From Proteobacteria bacterium UBA7415 (lineage in GTDB: Bacteria > Pseudomonadota > Gammaproteobacteria > Arenicellales > Arenicellaceae), in assembly GCA_002470515.1 (NCBI GenBank), contig DKML01000021.1:1-55721 (forward strand): 55,721 nt of DNA. The letters are read 5' to 3'. Positions 1 to 8,910 of this stretch are shown one piece after another. The position numbers were made by a program, and so were the translations under genes. The stretch's first letter is position 1; each line of letters starts with the position of its first letter. The notes under the pieces were generated by a model that was not told where the DNA came from, did not search any database, and saw only the letters and a list, made by a program, of their open reading frames with translations.

Positions 1-7
1 TGAGTAG

Positions 8-1482
8 AGACTGTGTCAAAACTCAAAACATATTTGATTCTAGTCTAACGTATCAACTTCTTTTCTTCCAATCGAGCAACTTTTAAAATGATAGACGCAG
101 CTACGCGGTCTCTATCGCTTTAATTAGTGGCTTTACACCAATAATATTGATCATTCTTTTCATGTTGTAAGCCAGAACATACAAACTCATTTCAGAACTC
201 ACGTTCCTCAGCCTTTTTGTTTTGAAGTGCGCCATACCCATCCATGATTTGATCGTCCCGAATGGATGCTCTACGGTTTGTTTTCGAAGCTGCATCATCG
301 TTGGATTGTTAGTCATCCGTCTCTCATGATCTTCGATGACTTTGCCATGTTCCCAACGCGTGACTCGGCGTTCTTTGCCCGTCGTACATTTTGATTTCAG
401 AGCGCACTCACCGCATTCTTTACTCCAGTATCGATACATTACTTTGCCTGCATCCATCGTCTTTGTGCGTTTTGGCAAACGCCTATTCGCAGGGCACTTA
501 TATTCGTCGTCCGCTTCAATATAAATAAAATCACCGCGATCGAACTTCCCGTGTTTTCGATTACTGGAAGTCAGTGATTTGGGAACGTAAGGTGTAATAC
601 CTTGATCAACAGTGGCTTTGATCTCTTCCATTTTGAAGTAACCTCGATCCGCTAACACCTTCAGCTTCTTCAGCCCCGTTGCTTCTCTTGCTTGCAACGA
701 CATCCTAGTCAGCATGCTTCGGTCGCCCATCTCCATAGACACGTCGTGCGCTACGATTAAATGATGCTTAGTATCCACGGCCGTTTGTACGTTGTAGCCA
801 ACAGTGCCTGAGCTTGGAGCATTGGTGGACATAGCCCTTGCGTCGGGATCAGTAAGCGATATTTGTTTACCTGGTGCTAAATCGATCACCGCTTCAATCG
901 CTTTTACCTCAGCCATTTGACGCTTAAGGGAATCAAGTTGTTTATGAATGTGCTTAGTTTTAACGTCAGGAATCGCTTCGTCTTTTCGATCAAAACTATC
1001 GAGTTGAGACAGATAACGATCAAGGCTTTTGTTGATCGCGTCTATGCGTCTTTGAACCTTCGCTTTGGTGTAGTTTCGATCTCGATTGTTAACCGCACTA
1101 AAGCGGCTGCCGTCGACAGCTATTAGAGATTCAGCGAACATATTCATCTGTTTGCACAGCATCACGAACTGGCGGCAAACCGATTTAATCGCTGCGCTGT
1201 TATCTTTTCTAAAGTTCGAGATAGTTTTAAAGTCTGGTGCAAGTCGTTCCAGCAACCAGATCAATTCCAGGTTTCGATTCGCTTCTCGCTCTAACTTACG
1301 GCTCGACTGAACCTTATTAAGGTAGCCGTAAATGTAGAGTTTGAGCATTGTTGATGGATGGTACGCTGGCCGCCCAGTTAACTTGGGCTGAGCTGATTCA
1401 AAGCCTAGTTCAAACAAATTGAGTTGGTCTACAAACGCATCGACAACCCTGACGGGGTTCTCCAAAGCAACTAAATCATTAG
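8..1482 (-). mobile_element. IS1182-family element, truncated at the transposase 5' end
   Basis: The element contains a near-complete IS1182-type transposase gene. Its outer end is AGACTGTGTCAAAAC at 8-22, and the same 15 bases recur at 55707-55721. No inverted copy of this end occurs on the other side. The transposase reading frame meets a stop near 1484 and abuts the stop codon of the DUF1178 gene at 1479. The promoter-proximal end and one terminal repeat therefore appear lost, so the copy is probably unable to transpose by itself. Confidence 0.7.
101..1465 (-). pseudogene. IS1182 family transposase, N-terminally truncated
   Basis: This is a DDE transposase of the IS1182 family that would cut and join element ends. 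The protein has the family block GRPAYHPSTMLKLYIYGYLN near its start, an Asp in IAVDGSRF, a second Asp in ADRGYF, a late Glu in EHPFGTIKSWMG, and a Cys-rich segment (ECALKSKC) before it. It has 454 residues against roughly 480 usual for close relatives. The first recognisable residues (ENPVRVVDAF) normally lie about 30 residues in. The only available start is a TTG, and an in-frame TAA lies seven codons upstream. The missing N-terminus and missing terminal repeat point to a 5' deletion. The catalytic part looks intact. Confidence 0.75.
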
Positions 1483-1961
1483 TTTAGCTTATCTTTATCA
1501 ACTGGTTTACGAGGCAGGCCGAGTGCCGAAACACCTCTTTCTCGTAGCTCTTTTGTCTGCTTTGCAGTTGCTGTTCCGCGGATATTCTTTTGCTCTAATT
1601 GCCCGTTATGCATCGCAATGGCTTTTTCAGCGAACTTTGATCCGGCGTCGTCGAAATTCTTTTCAACGTAGTCGTGAACTGTTTTGAGAGCTTCATGGTA
1701 TTCCAAGTATTGGCGTTTTTTGTCAGCTCTTGTTTCCTTTACTGGCTGAGCCGCCATTTGTTCTTCTGGTTGCGTAGCTATCTCGTTACCTTGCGAAGTT
1801 TTACCTAACTTAGGTGCAGACAGCTTCTTCTCAACAAAAATGCTGTCGCACATCGGGCAACACAATAGAGTGCTCTTCTGCTGTGCAATATAATCCTCGG
1901 AATTGGCAAACCAACCCTCGAAAGCATGTCCTGATTCGCACTCTAGATCGTAGATTACCAT
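1479..1961 (-). CDS. DUF1178 family protein
   Basis: This 160-residue protein matches the DUF1178 family of proteobacteria, whose function is unknown. The N-terminus (MVIYDLECESGHAFEGWF) has the family's Cys-His pair, and CCPMCDS near residue 34 adds a CxxC pair, so a small metal-binding fold is likely. A variable middle stretch of Gln and Lys follows, then the conserved C-terminal part around NIRGTATAKQ. It lies 25 bp downstream of bipA on the same strand and may be co-transcribed with it. Its stop codon is exactly where the truncated IS element begins, so its native terminator has probably been lost. Confidence 0.8.
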   Translation of the reverse strand: MVIYDLECESGHAFEGWFANSEDYIAQQKSTLLCCPMCDSIFVEKKLSAPKLGKTSQGNEIATQPEEQMAAQPVKETRADKKRQYLEYHEALKTVHDYVEKNFDDAGSKFAEKAIAMHNGQLEQKNIRGTATAKQTKELRERGVSALGLPRKPVDKDKLN

Positions 1962-1986
1962 CGCCTTGTTTAAGACCCTAAGCTTC

Positions 1987-3813
1987 CTAAGCTTCCTTAG
2001 CTTCTTTAGGTGCGCGCGATGCGCGCTTGCGCTCGTTCTCCGACAGGAATTTCTTTCTGATACGAATACTTTCCGGAGTGATTTCCACTAGTTCATCATC
2101 ATCAATGAATTCCAACGCTTCTTCGAGCGTATGCAATATTGGCGGAACTAGCGCTATTGCATCGTCTTTGCCAGACGCACGCACGTTAGTTAACTGCTTG
2201 CCTTTAAGCGGGTTTACCGTGAGGTCATTTTCACGCGAATGAATTCCAACCACCTGCCCTTCGTAAACCATCTGCGAAGGCGACACCATCATCTTGCCAC
2301 GTTCTTGCAAGTTGAAAATAGCAAAACCAAGTGCTTTACCCGTTCCGTTTGAAATAAGTACACCGTTCTTTCGTTGACCGAACTGACGTGTTTTCTTAGG
2401 CCCGTAATGATCAAATACGTGATAAATCAAACCAGAACCAGACGTCATGGTCAGAAACTCTGTTTGAAAACCAATAAGACCGCGCGACGGAATTATAAAA
2501 TCGAGTCTTACTCGACCTTGGCCGTCGGGAGCCATGCTTTGTATGTCGCCACCACGTTCTTGTAGGGCCTTCATTACCGTACCCTGCTGATCTTCCTCAA
2601 TATCTACTGTGAGGTTTTCGAATGGCTCTTGTACCACCCCATCTACAGTTTTATAAATTACTTCTGGGCGCGAAACCGCCATTTCATAACCTTCGCGACG
2701 CATATTCTCTAACAATATAGACAAATGCAGCTCACCGCGACCAGACACCTTGAATTTTTCTGGGTCTGGGGTGTCTTCTACTCGCAAAGCCACATTGTGG
2801 AGTAACTCTTTCTGCAAACGCTCACGAATCTGTCTAGAGGTAAGGTATTTACCTTCCTGACCCGCGTATGGCGACGTGTTAACTTGAAACGTCATCGTTA
2901 CCGTTGGCTCATCGACTGTAAGCGGCGGCAATGCTTCAACAGACTCACGATCACAGATCGTATCTGAAATATGCAATTCATCGAGGCCTGTTATGGCAAT
3001 GATGTCGCCCGCGTTAGCTACGTTAATATCTACGCGTTCAATGCCGTGGAAGCCAAATAGCTTAGCGACTCGGCCATTTCGAGTTTTTCCTTGATCATCA
3101 ATAACGGTAACAGGCTTGTTCAGCGTAACACTACCGCGTTTCACTCGGCCAATACCAATAACGCCGAGATAGCTTGAGTAATCTAACTGTGAGATTTGCA
3201 TCTGGAACGGTGCATCAAGCTCAACAGGTGGCGGAGGTACGTTGTCGATAATCGTTTGGAACAACACATCCATGTTGTCAGTTTTTTGATCCGCTTCAAC
3301 CGTGGCATAGCCTTGAATTGCCGATGCATAGATAACTGGAAAGTCCAATTGCTCATCGGTAGCGCCTAATAGATCGAAAAGATCAAATGTTTGGTCAAGA
3401 ACCCAATCAGGTCTCGCGCCTTCTCGGTCAATTTTGTTGATCACGACGATTGGCTTTAGGTTATGCGCAAACGCTTTTTGCGTAACAAAACGCGTTTGAG
3501 GCATAGGGCCGTCAACAGCGTCTACTAGCAAAATAACTGAATCGACCATAGACATGATTCGCTCTACTTCGCCACCAAAGTCAGCGTGTCCTGGTGTATC
3601 AACAATATTAATGCGGTAGTCTTTCCACTTCAAAGCGGTTGGCTTTGCCAGAATGGTAATACCACGTTCTTTTTCGATCTCATTGCTGTCCATAACGCGC
3701 TCAACAAGTTCTGCGCGATCGCTGAACGTGCCAGATTGTTGTAAGAGTTTATCGACAAGTGTAGTTTTTCCATGATCGACGTGAGCGATGATGGCGACGT
3801 TTCTGAGCTTCAT
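1987..3813 (-). CDS. typA: Ribosome-associated GTPase BipA/TypA
   Basis: BipA is an EF-G-like translational GTPase that acts on 50S subunit assembly and stress adaptation. The start is placed at the ATG giving [18 protein letters not shown], where family members begin. A longer frame to 3885 would add 24 unrelated residues. The protein has 608 residues, the usual length. Visible are the G1 motif AHVDHGKTT (residues 10-18), RGITI in switch [13 protein letters not shown] (G3), NKID (G4), then the EF-G-like beta-barrel and the BipA C-terminal domain with GRGELHL and SRGLIGF. It is followed by the DUF1178 gene on the same strand. Confidence 0.96.
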   Translation of the reverse strand: MKLRNVAIIAHVDHGKTTLVDKLLQQSGTFSDRAELVERVMDSNEIEKERGITILAKPTALKWKDYRINIVDTPGHADFGGEVERIMSMVDSVILLVDAVDGPMPQTRFVTQKAFAHNLKPIVVINKIDREGARPDWVLDQTFDLFDLLGATDEQLDFPVIYASAIQGYATVEADQKTDNMDVLFQTIIDNVPPPPVELDAPFQMQISQLDYSSYLGVIGIGRVKRGSVTLNKPVTVIDDQGKTRNGRVAKLFGFHGIERVDINVANAGDIIAITGLDELHISDTICDRESVEALPPLTVDEPTVTMTFQVNTSPYAGQEGKYLTSRQIRERLQKELLHNVALRVEDTPDPEKFKVSGRGELHLSILLENMRREGYEMAVSRPEVIYKTVDGVVQEPFENLTVDIEEDQQGTVMKALQERGGDIQSMAPDGQGRVRLDFIIPSRGLIGFQTEFLTMTSGSGLIYHVFDHYGPKKTRQFGQRKNGVLISNGTGKALGFAIFNLQERGKMMVSPSQMVYEGQVVGIHSRENDLTVNPLKGKQLTNVRASGKDDAIALVPPILHTLEEALEFIDDDELVEITPESIRIRKKFLSENERKRASRAPKEAKEA

Positions 3814-3904
3814 AAGAACTATTTTGGTGTGGAAATAAAGGGCGCGATTATAGGGGTTCTGGGCATAATTACTACCGCTCAGCATGAATTAGTTGCGCTA
3901 TCTC

Positions 3905-3927
3905 AAAAGCCACGCTTAGCGGCTTTT
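3905..3927 (-). terminator. Hairpin downstream of the dimethylarginine hydrolase gene
   Basis: AAAAGCC (3905-3911) and GGCTTTT (3921-3927) form a seven-pair stem around a nine-base loop, so A/T tracts lie on both sides. A second hairpin, AAGCCTT/AAGGCTT at 3976-3997, lies between it and the gene's stop codon. Both sit between the hydrolase gene and bipA and plausibly end the upstream transcript. The T tract is short, so this is only a likely terminator. Confidence 0.5.
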
Positions 3928-4020
3928 ATACCCATTTGCTGATGCTCCCGCTTGTATTTCTTAAGACTGACCAATAAGCCTTGATAAACTAAGGCTTGCA
4001 GGCCATTCCGGTACGAGTAC

Positions 4021-4809
4021 CTAGAAACGCAGAGACAGGCAACTTAAGCCACCATCGAGCTTTTGAAACTCGGTCATAGCGACTTCTCTGACCTTGTACC
4101 CCATGCTCTCTATAGCCGAAGACGTGCTCGCAAAGCCCGCGGGTACAAGCACAGTGTCGTTTATCCACACACTGTTCGCTGAATAGCTGTCTTGCATCGA
4201 TACCTGGGCACGCTTGAAACCGCTAAACTGTTGCTTACTAACAAATTCGCCACAGACTAACAAATGGCCGTTCTCTAGATAGCTCAGACCCGTTTTTAGA
4301 TGCAACATCTCAGACATTTCGACAACTTCGCCCGATAAGCCATAGCGCTCAAGAATATTGATCAGTTGGGCAGCACCAATAGAGTTGGTGCGGTCAGACA
4401 AGCCAATATAATAGTGACTACCCACCATCATAATATCGCCCGCCTCTACTGTTCCGGGCGCCGTTATACGCTCTACATGGTCGTACGAGTCGCATACCGC
4501 GGCTTCGATGTGCGCAACCTCGCCTTGCCGTGAGGCGGCGCCTGGGTGCATTAGAATTGCGCACTTAGGCGTTAACAACGCCGCATCCTCTACAAAACAG
4601 CTGTCTGGATAGTCGTTCAAAGCATCTAACTCTGTTACTTCTAAATTGCATTCCTTCAAGGCTTCAACGTAATCTTCGTGTTGTTGACAGGCAAGATCAA
4701 AATCAGGCGAGCCCATATCGGCTTCGGTGAGCCCTTGCACCATATTTTCGCAAGGTCGACGAACAATAGCCTTTTTAAAGTAATGGGGAATATCAAATTG
4801 AGTAGTCAT
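4021..4809 (-). CDS. Dimethylarginine dimethylaminohydrolase / arginine deiminase-type amidinotransferase
   Basis: The family hydrolyses the guanidinium group of (methyl)arginine, giving citrulline plus dimethylamine in the DDAH case. The 262-residue protein has the catalytic set: Glu74 in CFVEDAA, His170 in MLHLKTG and the nucleophile Cys257 in DGGLSCLS near the C-terminus. MVGSHYYIGLSDRTN and GHLLVCGEF are further family blocks. An amino-acid permease gene lies 80 bp upstream on the same strand, which fits uptake and breakdown of arginine-like compounds. The exact substrate (dimethylarginine or arginine) cannot be decided from sequence alone. No strong ribosome binding site is visible before the ATG. 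Confidence 0.85.
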   Translation of the reverse strand: MTTQFDIPHYFKKAIVRRPCENMVQGLTEADMGSPDFDLACQQHEDYVEALKECNLEVTELDALNDYPDSCFVEDAALLTPKCAILMHPGAASRQGEVAHIEAAVCDSYDHVERITAPGTVEAGDIMMVGSHYYIGLSDRTNSIGAAQLINILERYGLSGEVVEMSEMLHLKTGLSYLENGHLLVCGEFVSKQQFSGFKRAQVSMQDSYSANSVWINDTVLVPAGFASTSSAIESMGYKVREVAMTEFQKLDGGLSCLSLRF

Positions 4810-4889
4810 GTTTTTTATCTAGATCTAAGTAAAATAATTTGTCTGTTAAAAGCAATAAAGCCTATTGCTGGCGGTGATCGGTAAAGGGG

Positions 4890-6110
4890 CTATTGGTACA
4901 GTGTCCAGGCACCATAAATAGCCGCACTTGAAAACAACAGACCGAGTACGGAGCAAAAAAGCGTTAATGGTGAAACTTCTCTACCGTTTGCCTTGTCAAC
5001 TGAATGCAGTTTAATACCAGCCAATGCTGCACCAAAATAAACGATGAGCACTGAGAAAGTTGAAATCAGGATCATAAATTCAAAAGAACCTAATAAGCCT
5101 TTACTGGCATTCATCAATATCAACAATGACGCGATGCCGCTAGACATTAATAATGCGTTGCGAGATGAGTCGCGTCCTTGTGACTGAACCAATGCTTTCG
5201 GAAAGAGGCCGTCTTTTGCGCCCGCATGAGGAATCGAGCCGGTTAAAAACACACAGGCATTGAGCGCACCACCAATCGAGATCAACGCCCCTATTCCGAC
5301 CAAGCTCGCACCCCATGATCCAAACACTAAGTTTGCGGCGTCCGCGAATGGGTGAGTCGAGCTAGCGAGTTGGTCTAAGGGTATTAAGGCCATCACGCCG
5401 GCTAATGCAAGCACATAAACGGCCGTTGCCGTCACCGTGCCCCAGAACAAAGCGAGAGGTATTGTTTTCTTAGGGTCCTTAGTTTCATCTGATGGGATAG
5501 TGGCGGCCTCAATCCCAATATAGGACCACATTATCAGCAGCATGATTCCTGCGATCATGGTGACAAAAGACTCATTGTTGGGCCGAGCCGGTTCAATATT
5601 GCTCAAATCCCCCATACTTAGGCCTGCAAAACCAAGCAGTAACAGCGGGATTATCTTTAAGATAGTAGTCCAAAGCTGTAGCAAACTAGCTTGCTGGGTT
5701 CCCCAGAGACAAACAGCGGTAAACAACCACACAATCCCTAGCGCCGTTAAGGAACTGAACACCGGGTTGGTGGCAATAACGGGTACAAAAACGGCAAGGT
5801 AGCCGGCAAAAGATAATGCAATAGCAGCGACAGCAACGACTAAAGACACCCAGTAACCCCATGCAACCACAACGGCTGGGCCTTGCCCAAATGCTTCAAG
5901 TACATACGCCTGAGGACCACCCGCTCTAGGGTTTCTGGCCGCCATATAGCTCATAGAAAAAACTAGGCTTAATGCCCCTACCACAGTTATCGCCCATGCC
6001 AAGAAACTGTAGGAGCCATAAGGTGCTAAAATTGCAGGCAAAGTGAAAATCCCAGAACCGACCATCATTCCGACCACTAAGGCCCAAGACCGCCAAAAAC
6101 CAATAATCAT
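4890..6110 (-). CDS. APC-superfamily amino acid permease
   Basis: This 406-residue membrane protein starts with the APC signature (ALVVGMMVGSGIFTLPAIL) in TM1, followed by about eleven further hydrophobic segments. GGPQAYVLEAFG after TM2 and IGIEAATIPSDETKDPKKTIP in the middle are conserved loops of the basic amino acid/antiporter group. The ATG is supported by a strong GAGGAG ribosome binding site about nine bases upstream. It sits between a YheT-type hydrolase gene (55 bp upstream) and the dimethylarginine hydrolase gene (80 bp downstream), all on one strand. An arginine or methylarginine substrate is an inference from that context. Confidence 0.85.
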   Translation of the reverse strand: MIIGFWRSWALVVGMMVGSGIFTLPAILAPYGSYSFLAWAITVVGALSLVFSMSYMAARNPRAGGPQAYVLEAFGQGPAVVVAWGYWVSLVVAVAAIALSFAGYLAVFVPVIATNPVFSSLTALGIVWLFTAVCLWGTQQASLLQLWTTILKIIPLLLLGFAGLSMGDLSNIEPARPNNESFVTMIAGIMLLIMWSYIGIEAATIPSDETKDPKKTIPLALFWGTVTATAVYVLALAGVMALIPLDQLASSTHPFADAANLVFGSWGASLVGIGALISIGGALNACVFLTGSIPHAGAKDGLFPKALVQSQGRDSSRNALLMSSGIASLLILMNASKGLLGSFEFMILISTFSVLIVYFGAALAGIKLHSVDKANGREVSPLTLFCSVLGLLFSSAAIYGAWTLYQ

Positions 6111-6164
6111 CAGATAACTCTCCTCTGGGAAATGAATTGTCGAGCAACAGTCATATTGCGGCTC

Positions 6165-7169
6165 TCAAGGCTTCGTCGGTTCAAAGCTACTCACAATTTG
6201 AACCAATCGCTCATCTTGCCACGAGTCAAAACGCCAGTTACTCAAAAACCCGCAATGCCCCCCGTGCTCCGTCACCACAATCTGCAAGTTACCGTGATTA
6301 TTAATACGTTCAACGCCTTCTACGGGGATAATCATGTCGTCTTTTGCAAAGTGTAGATAACAAGGGCAGACCGTTTTTCTTAGTCTGTCATCCACTATTG
6401 CGTAGGCGTCAAAGTAGTCACTGAGTTGCGTAAACGATGTGTATCTTGGAATAAGTTCGCGATTCATGTCGTCGAGCGACTTTAGACGTGCAAATTGTTC
6501 TAACGCATACGTTTCTGGAAAATGTAGATTCTTCAGCCGCAAAGAGCGCTTCCACTTGCGCACAAAATACGCGTTGTACAACCAATTACGAGGCTCAACC
6601 AAAGCGGAGTTAGCAAGCTCTGCATGCACCACCGGGCAAAATGCCGTTGCGCTGCTTAGCCGAATAGCATGATCGTGCGCGGCGGCGGCTACACGTAAAC
6701 AGAAGTTACCGCCTAACGAAAAACCAGCAAGGTGGTATCGCTCGTAACTTAACTGAGATTGAATGGCTTCGACCGCTTCAACCATTTCTACAAGCAATGT
6801 TGAATTAAATGCTTCTTCATTAAGGTGATGCGAATTGCCATGGTCACGCATATTTAAACGAACTACATCGTAGCCTTCGTCTAACAAAGAAGCCGCCGCA
6901 GAGAGCATATACGAAGACACCTCGCTGCCCTCCCATCCATGAATCATAATCACCAAAGCCTTAGCAGGGGCTCGTTCAGATACGCTGTGGTAACACAGCA
7001 GGCGGATGTCATCGCTCAAGCTCAATGTGTGCTCGGTGGCCGACTTAGCTAATTGCCGCTTTATCCGACTTAGTTTAATTCTACGCGGGCCAACACTCGA
7101 CAATATTGTTTGTAGATGTTGATTCGACAGACCCCAAGGAGGTTTAAAGACGCTAGGCTCAATATGCAT
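6165..7169 (-). CDS. YheT-like alpha/beta hydrolase (COG0429)
   Basis: A serine hydrolase of the YheT/EMB8 group, probably a cytoplasmic esterase of unknown substrate. The N-terminal FKPPWGLSNQHLQTIL block is the hallmark of the family. HGW at residues 77-79 forms the oxyanion region, the nucleophile is Ser151 in GFSLGGNF, the acid is an Asp in AKDDMIIP (277-278) and the base is His305 in EHGGHCGF. At 334 residues the length is normal. It is divergent from the CsiV-like gene, with 244 bp between them that must contain both promoters. It may be the first gene of a three-gene transcript with the permease and the dimethylarginine hydrolase. Confidence 0.9.
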   Translation of the reverse strand: MHIEPSVFKPPWGLSNQHLQTILSSVGPRRIKLSRIKRQLAKSATEHTLSLSDDIRLLCYHSVSERAPAKALVIMIHGWEGSEVSSYMLSAAASLLDEGYDVVRLNMRDHGNSHHLNEEAFNSTLLVEMVEAVEAIQSQLSYERYHLAGFSLGGNFCLRVAAAAHDHAIRLSSATAFCPVVHAELANSALVEPRNWLYNAYFVRKWKRSLRLKNLHFPETYALEQFARLKSLDDMNRELIPRYTSFTQLSDYFDAYAIVDDRLRKTVCPCYLHFAKDDMIIPVEGVERINNHGNLQIVVTEHGGHCGFLSNWRFDSWQDERLVQIVSSFEPTKP

Positions 7170-7413
7170 AGTTTTAATAACTGAGAGATGTTTGGCCAGT
7201 GTTGCAAAATAATATGTGTGAGAACTCCAAACGCAAGTTTAGCATTAATGCTCACAATCTTAGGCGAATCAGGCTCGATAAAACCTTAGGGAAATTGTAG
7301 GGCTCATTTAACATTGTTTAATCAATATCTGCGGTTTTCGGAGCTTCGTATGCTGGAGTTGGTGGTACTATCTACGGCATAGCAAAAATAACCAAACCAA
7401 CCCTACAAAGACT

Positions 7414-8007
7414 ATGTTTGCCCTACTCCACGCGAAAGACAATTTGTGTTCGGGTCTTGAAAAATCTAAACCTGGGTCAGCTGAAAAACGCATACCCTAT
7501 AGCCTGATCATTGGATTCATGCTGCTGGTTGGAATGAATAGCACCAGCACGTTTGCAAAAGACTATAAAGTCGAAGCCATTGTATTTAAACAACTGAATG
7601 CAGGTGCCGCAGCGGAGAGTCATCGATACACCCCGCCATCCTCTCCACATTCAGCAAGCGCAACTTGGGCCATTGATGCTTCGATGTTGGTTGACGATGT
7701 TGTATCACTCAATGAATCGCCAGACTATGAAATAGTTCAGACCTTTTCCTGGGCTCAGGAATCATTGCCATTCTCAGAATCAGCATCAATGAGTATGTAC
7801 GAACCTAGCCTAAAAGGATGGATCAAGGTTTATGCGAACAGTTTGCTTTATGTGAACCTCGACTTAGAAATGGAAGGGTTTAGACTTACAGAGAAACGCC
7901 GAATAAAACTAGATGAAAAACACTTCTTTGATCACCCTAAGTTCGCCGTTTTGATGCAGGTATCTCGGCTCGAAAAGCCAGCTGAAGAGACAGTAGAAAC
8001 GCCTTAG
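7414..8007 (+). CDS. CsiV-like periplasmic protein
   Basis: The protein resembles CsiV, a peptidoglycan-binding envelope protein first studied in Vibrio. After a basic N-terminus, a hydrophobic segment (IPYSLIIGFMLLVG) ends in the likely signal cleavage site TFA-KDYKV. The mature part starts with the family's YKVEAIVFKQ strand and closes with RRIKLDEKHFFDHPKFAVLM, a typical CsiV ending. It has 197 residues. The segment before the signal peptide is unusually long (about 30 residues) and no ribosome binding site precedes the ATG, so the start is uncertain. The common mfd neighbour of csiV is not here. Confidence 0.65.
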   Translation: MFALLHAKDNLCSGLEKSKPGSAEKRIPYSLIIGFMLLVGMNSTSTFAKDYKVEAIVFKQLNAGAAAESHRYTPPSSPHSASATWAIDASMLVDDVVSLNESPDYEIVQTFSWAQESLPFSESASMSMYEPSLKGWIKVYANSLLYVNLDLEMEGFRLTEKRRIKLDEKHFFDHPKFAVLMQVSRLEKPAEETVETP

Positions 8008-8020
8008 GAAATCAGCTTAC

Positions 8021-8866
8021 TTAGTTGTCGCTTTCTTCTTCTAGCAATAGCAACAAAATAGGCGGGATCATCACCTCGTTGAGTTCGATAATGAAATCAA
8101 TATTACTCAGGTTGTTCGCTGTGTTGAGAGAATTAGGAAACACTTTCCCCCCTTTGAAGTCCGGCGAACAATTTGAACAGTTCATATAGGCTTTTACTAT
8201 GCCTATTCCAAAGCGGGACACCTTGTTAATAGAATATGTCGCAGAAGAATTTCCGCTCTGTATGGTAAACACAGCTCTCTGACCAGTAATGGCCAGACCG
8301 TCCGCACTGAGTAAACGAACCTCAATCTTTAAATCACGCGTTGCCAGCATGCCGTCAGGTAACGACACTTGACCCGTCACAGTATTGTTAGTTAATAGGC
8401 TTATATCTAAGACCTCAGGCAGCTCAACCGGTCTATTGAAAAGCACTTGCTGAGAAAAGCCTGTAAACGTACCAGAAGGCCCCCTATATTGGGTTCCGAT
8501 GACTTTATCGCAGTTGGCGCAGTCAATTCTAACCGATGAAAAATAGGTTCCATCCGTAGAAATACCAGCCACCGAGTACTGCGTTGTTGACTGTCCTTTT
8601 AGCATTGTGGTTGTGGTGCTCTTAGTATCCACAATCGGAAATAATATTCCTAAATTCGGAAGCACAACAATTGTGTGTCTTTGGATCTTTAAGAGTAAGG
8701 AATAATTTTTGGCCGCTACGCCTCGATCTAAACTAATAGCTCCAGTAACGGTCATGGTTGATGGCGGAGTCTGTGCAAAGACTTGTTCAGACAGCGCTGC
8801 TAGAAAAGTAATTAGCATTAAAGCTAGTAGAGATACACGACAAACGCCAACGTTAGAATAGAACAA
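8021..8866 (-). CDS. Secreted protein with two internal repeats, each with a CxxC pair
   Basis: I do not recognise the family. A signal peptide is clear (hydrophobic core LLALMLITFLAALSE, cleavage after VFA). The mature protein is two copies of one domain of about 100 residues. Both begin TVTG-(A/Q)-(I/V)-SL, both have a mid-domain segment with a CxxC (CANC, CSNC) at the equivalent place, and both end in a D-(I/F)-(S/I) strand. The repeat and beta-strand pattern suggests Ig-like or prealbumin-like folds. The C-terminus is odd: a short run of Pro, Ile and Leu followed by acidic residues. Only a TTG is available as start in the region before the signal peptide. It converges on the CsiV-like gene with 13 bp between stops. 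Confidence 0.6.
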   Translation of the reverse strand: MFYSNVGVCRVSLLALMLITFLAALSEQVFAQTPPSTMTVTGAISLDRGVAAKNYSLLLKIQRHTIVVLPNLGILFPIVDTKSTTTTMLKGQSTTQYSVAGISTDGTYFSSVRIDCANCDKVIGTQYRGPSGTFTGFSQQVLFNRPVELPEVLDISLLTNNTVTGQVSLPDGMLATRDLKIEVRLLSADGLAITGQRAVFTIQSGNSSATYSINKVSRFGIGIVKAYMNCSNCSPDFKGGKVFPNSLNTANNLSNIDFIIELNEVMIPPILLLLLEEESDN

Positions 8867-8910
8867 CTGCTTTAATGCCCGTGGACCCGACGACTAAGCC
8901 AAGGCACTGC

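Noticed and set aside
3814..3885. Longer bipA start
   Set aside because: BipA proteins begin two to five residues before the [14 protein letters not shown] motif.
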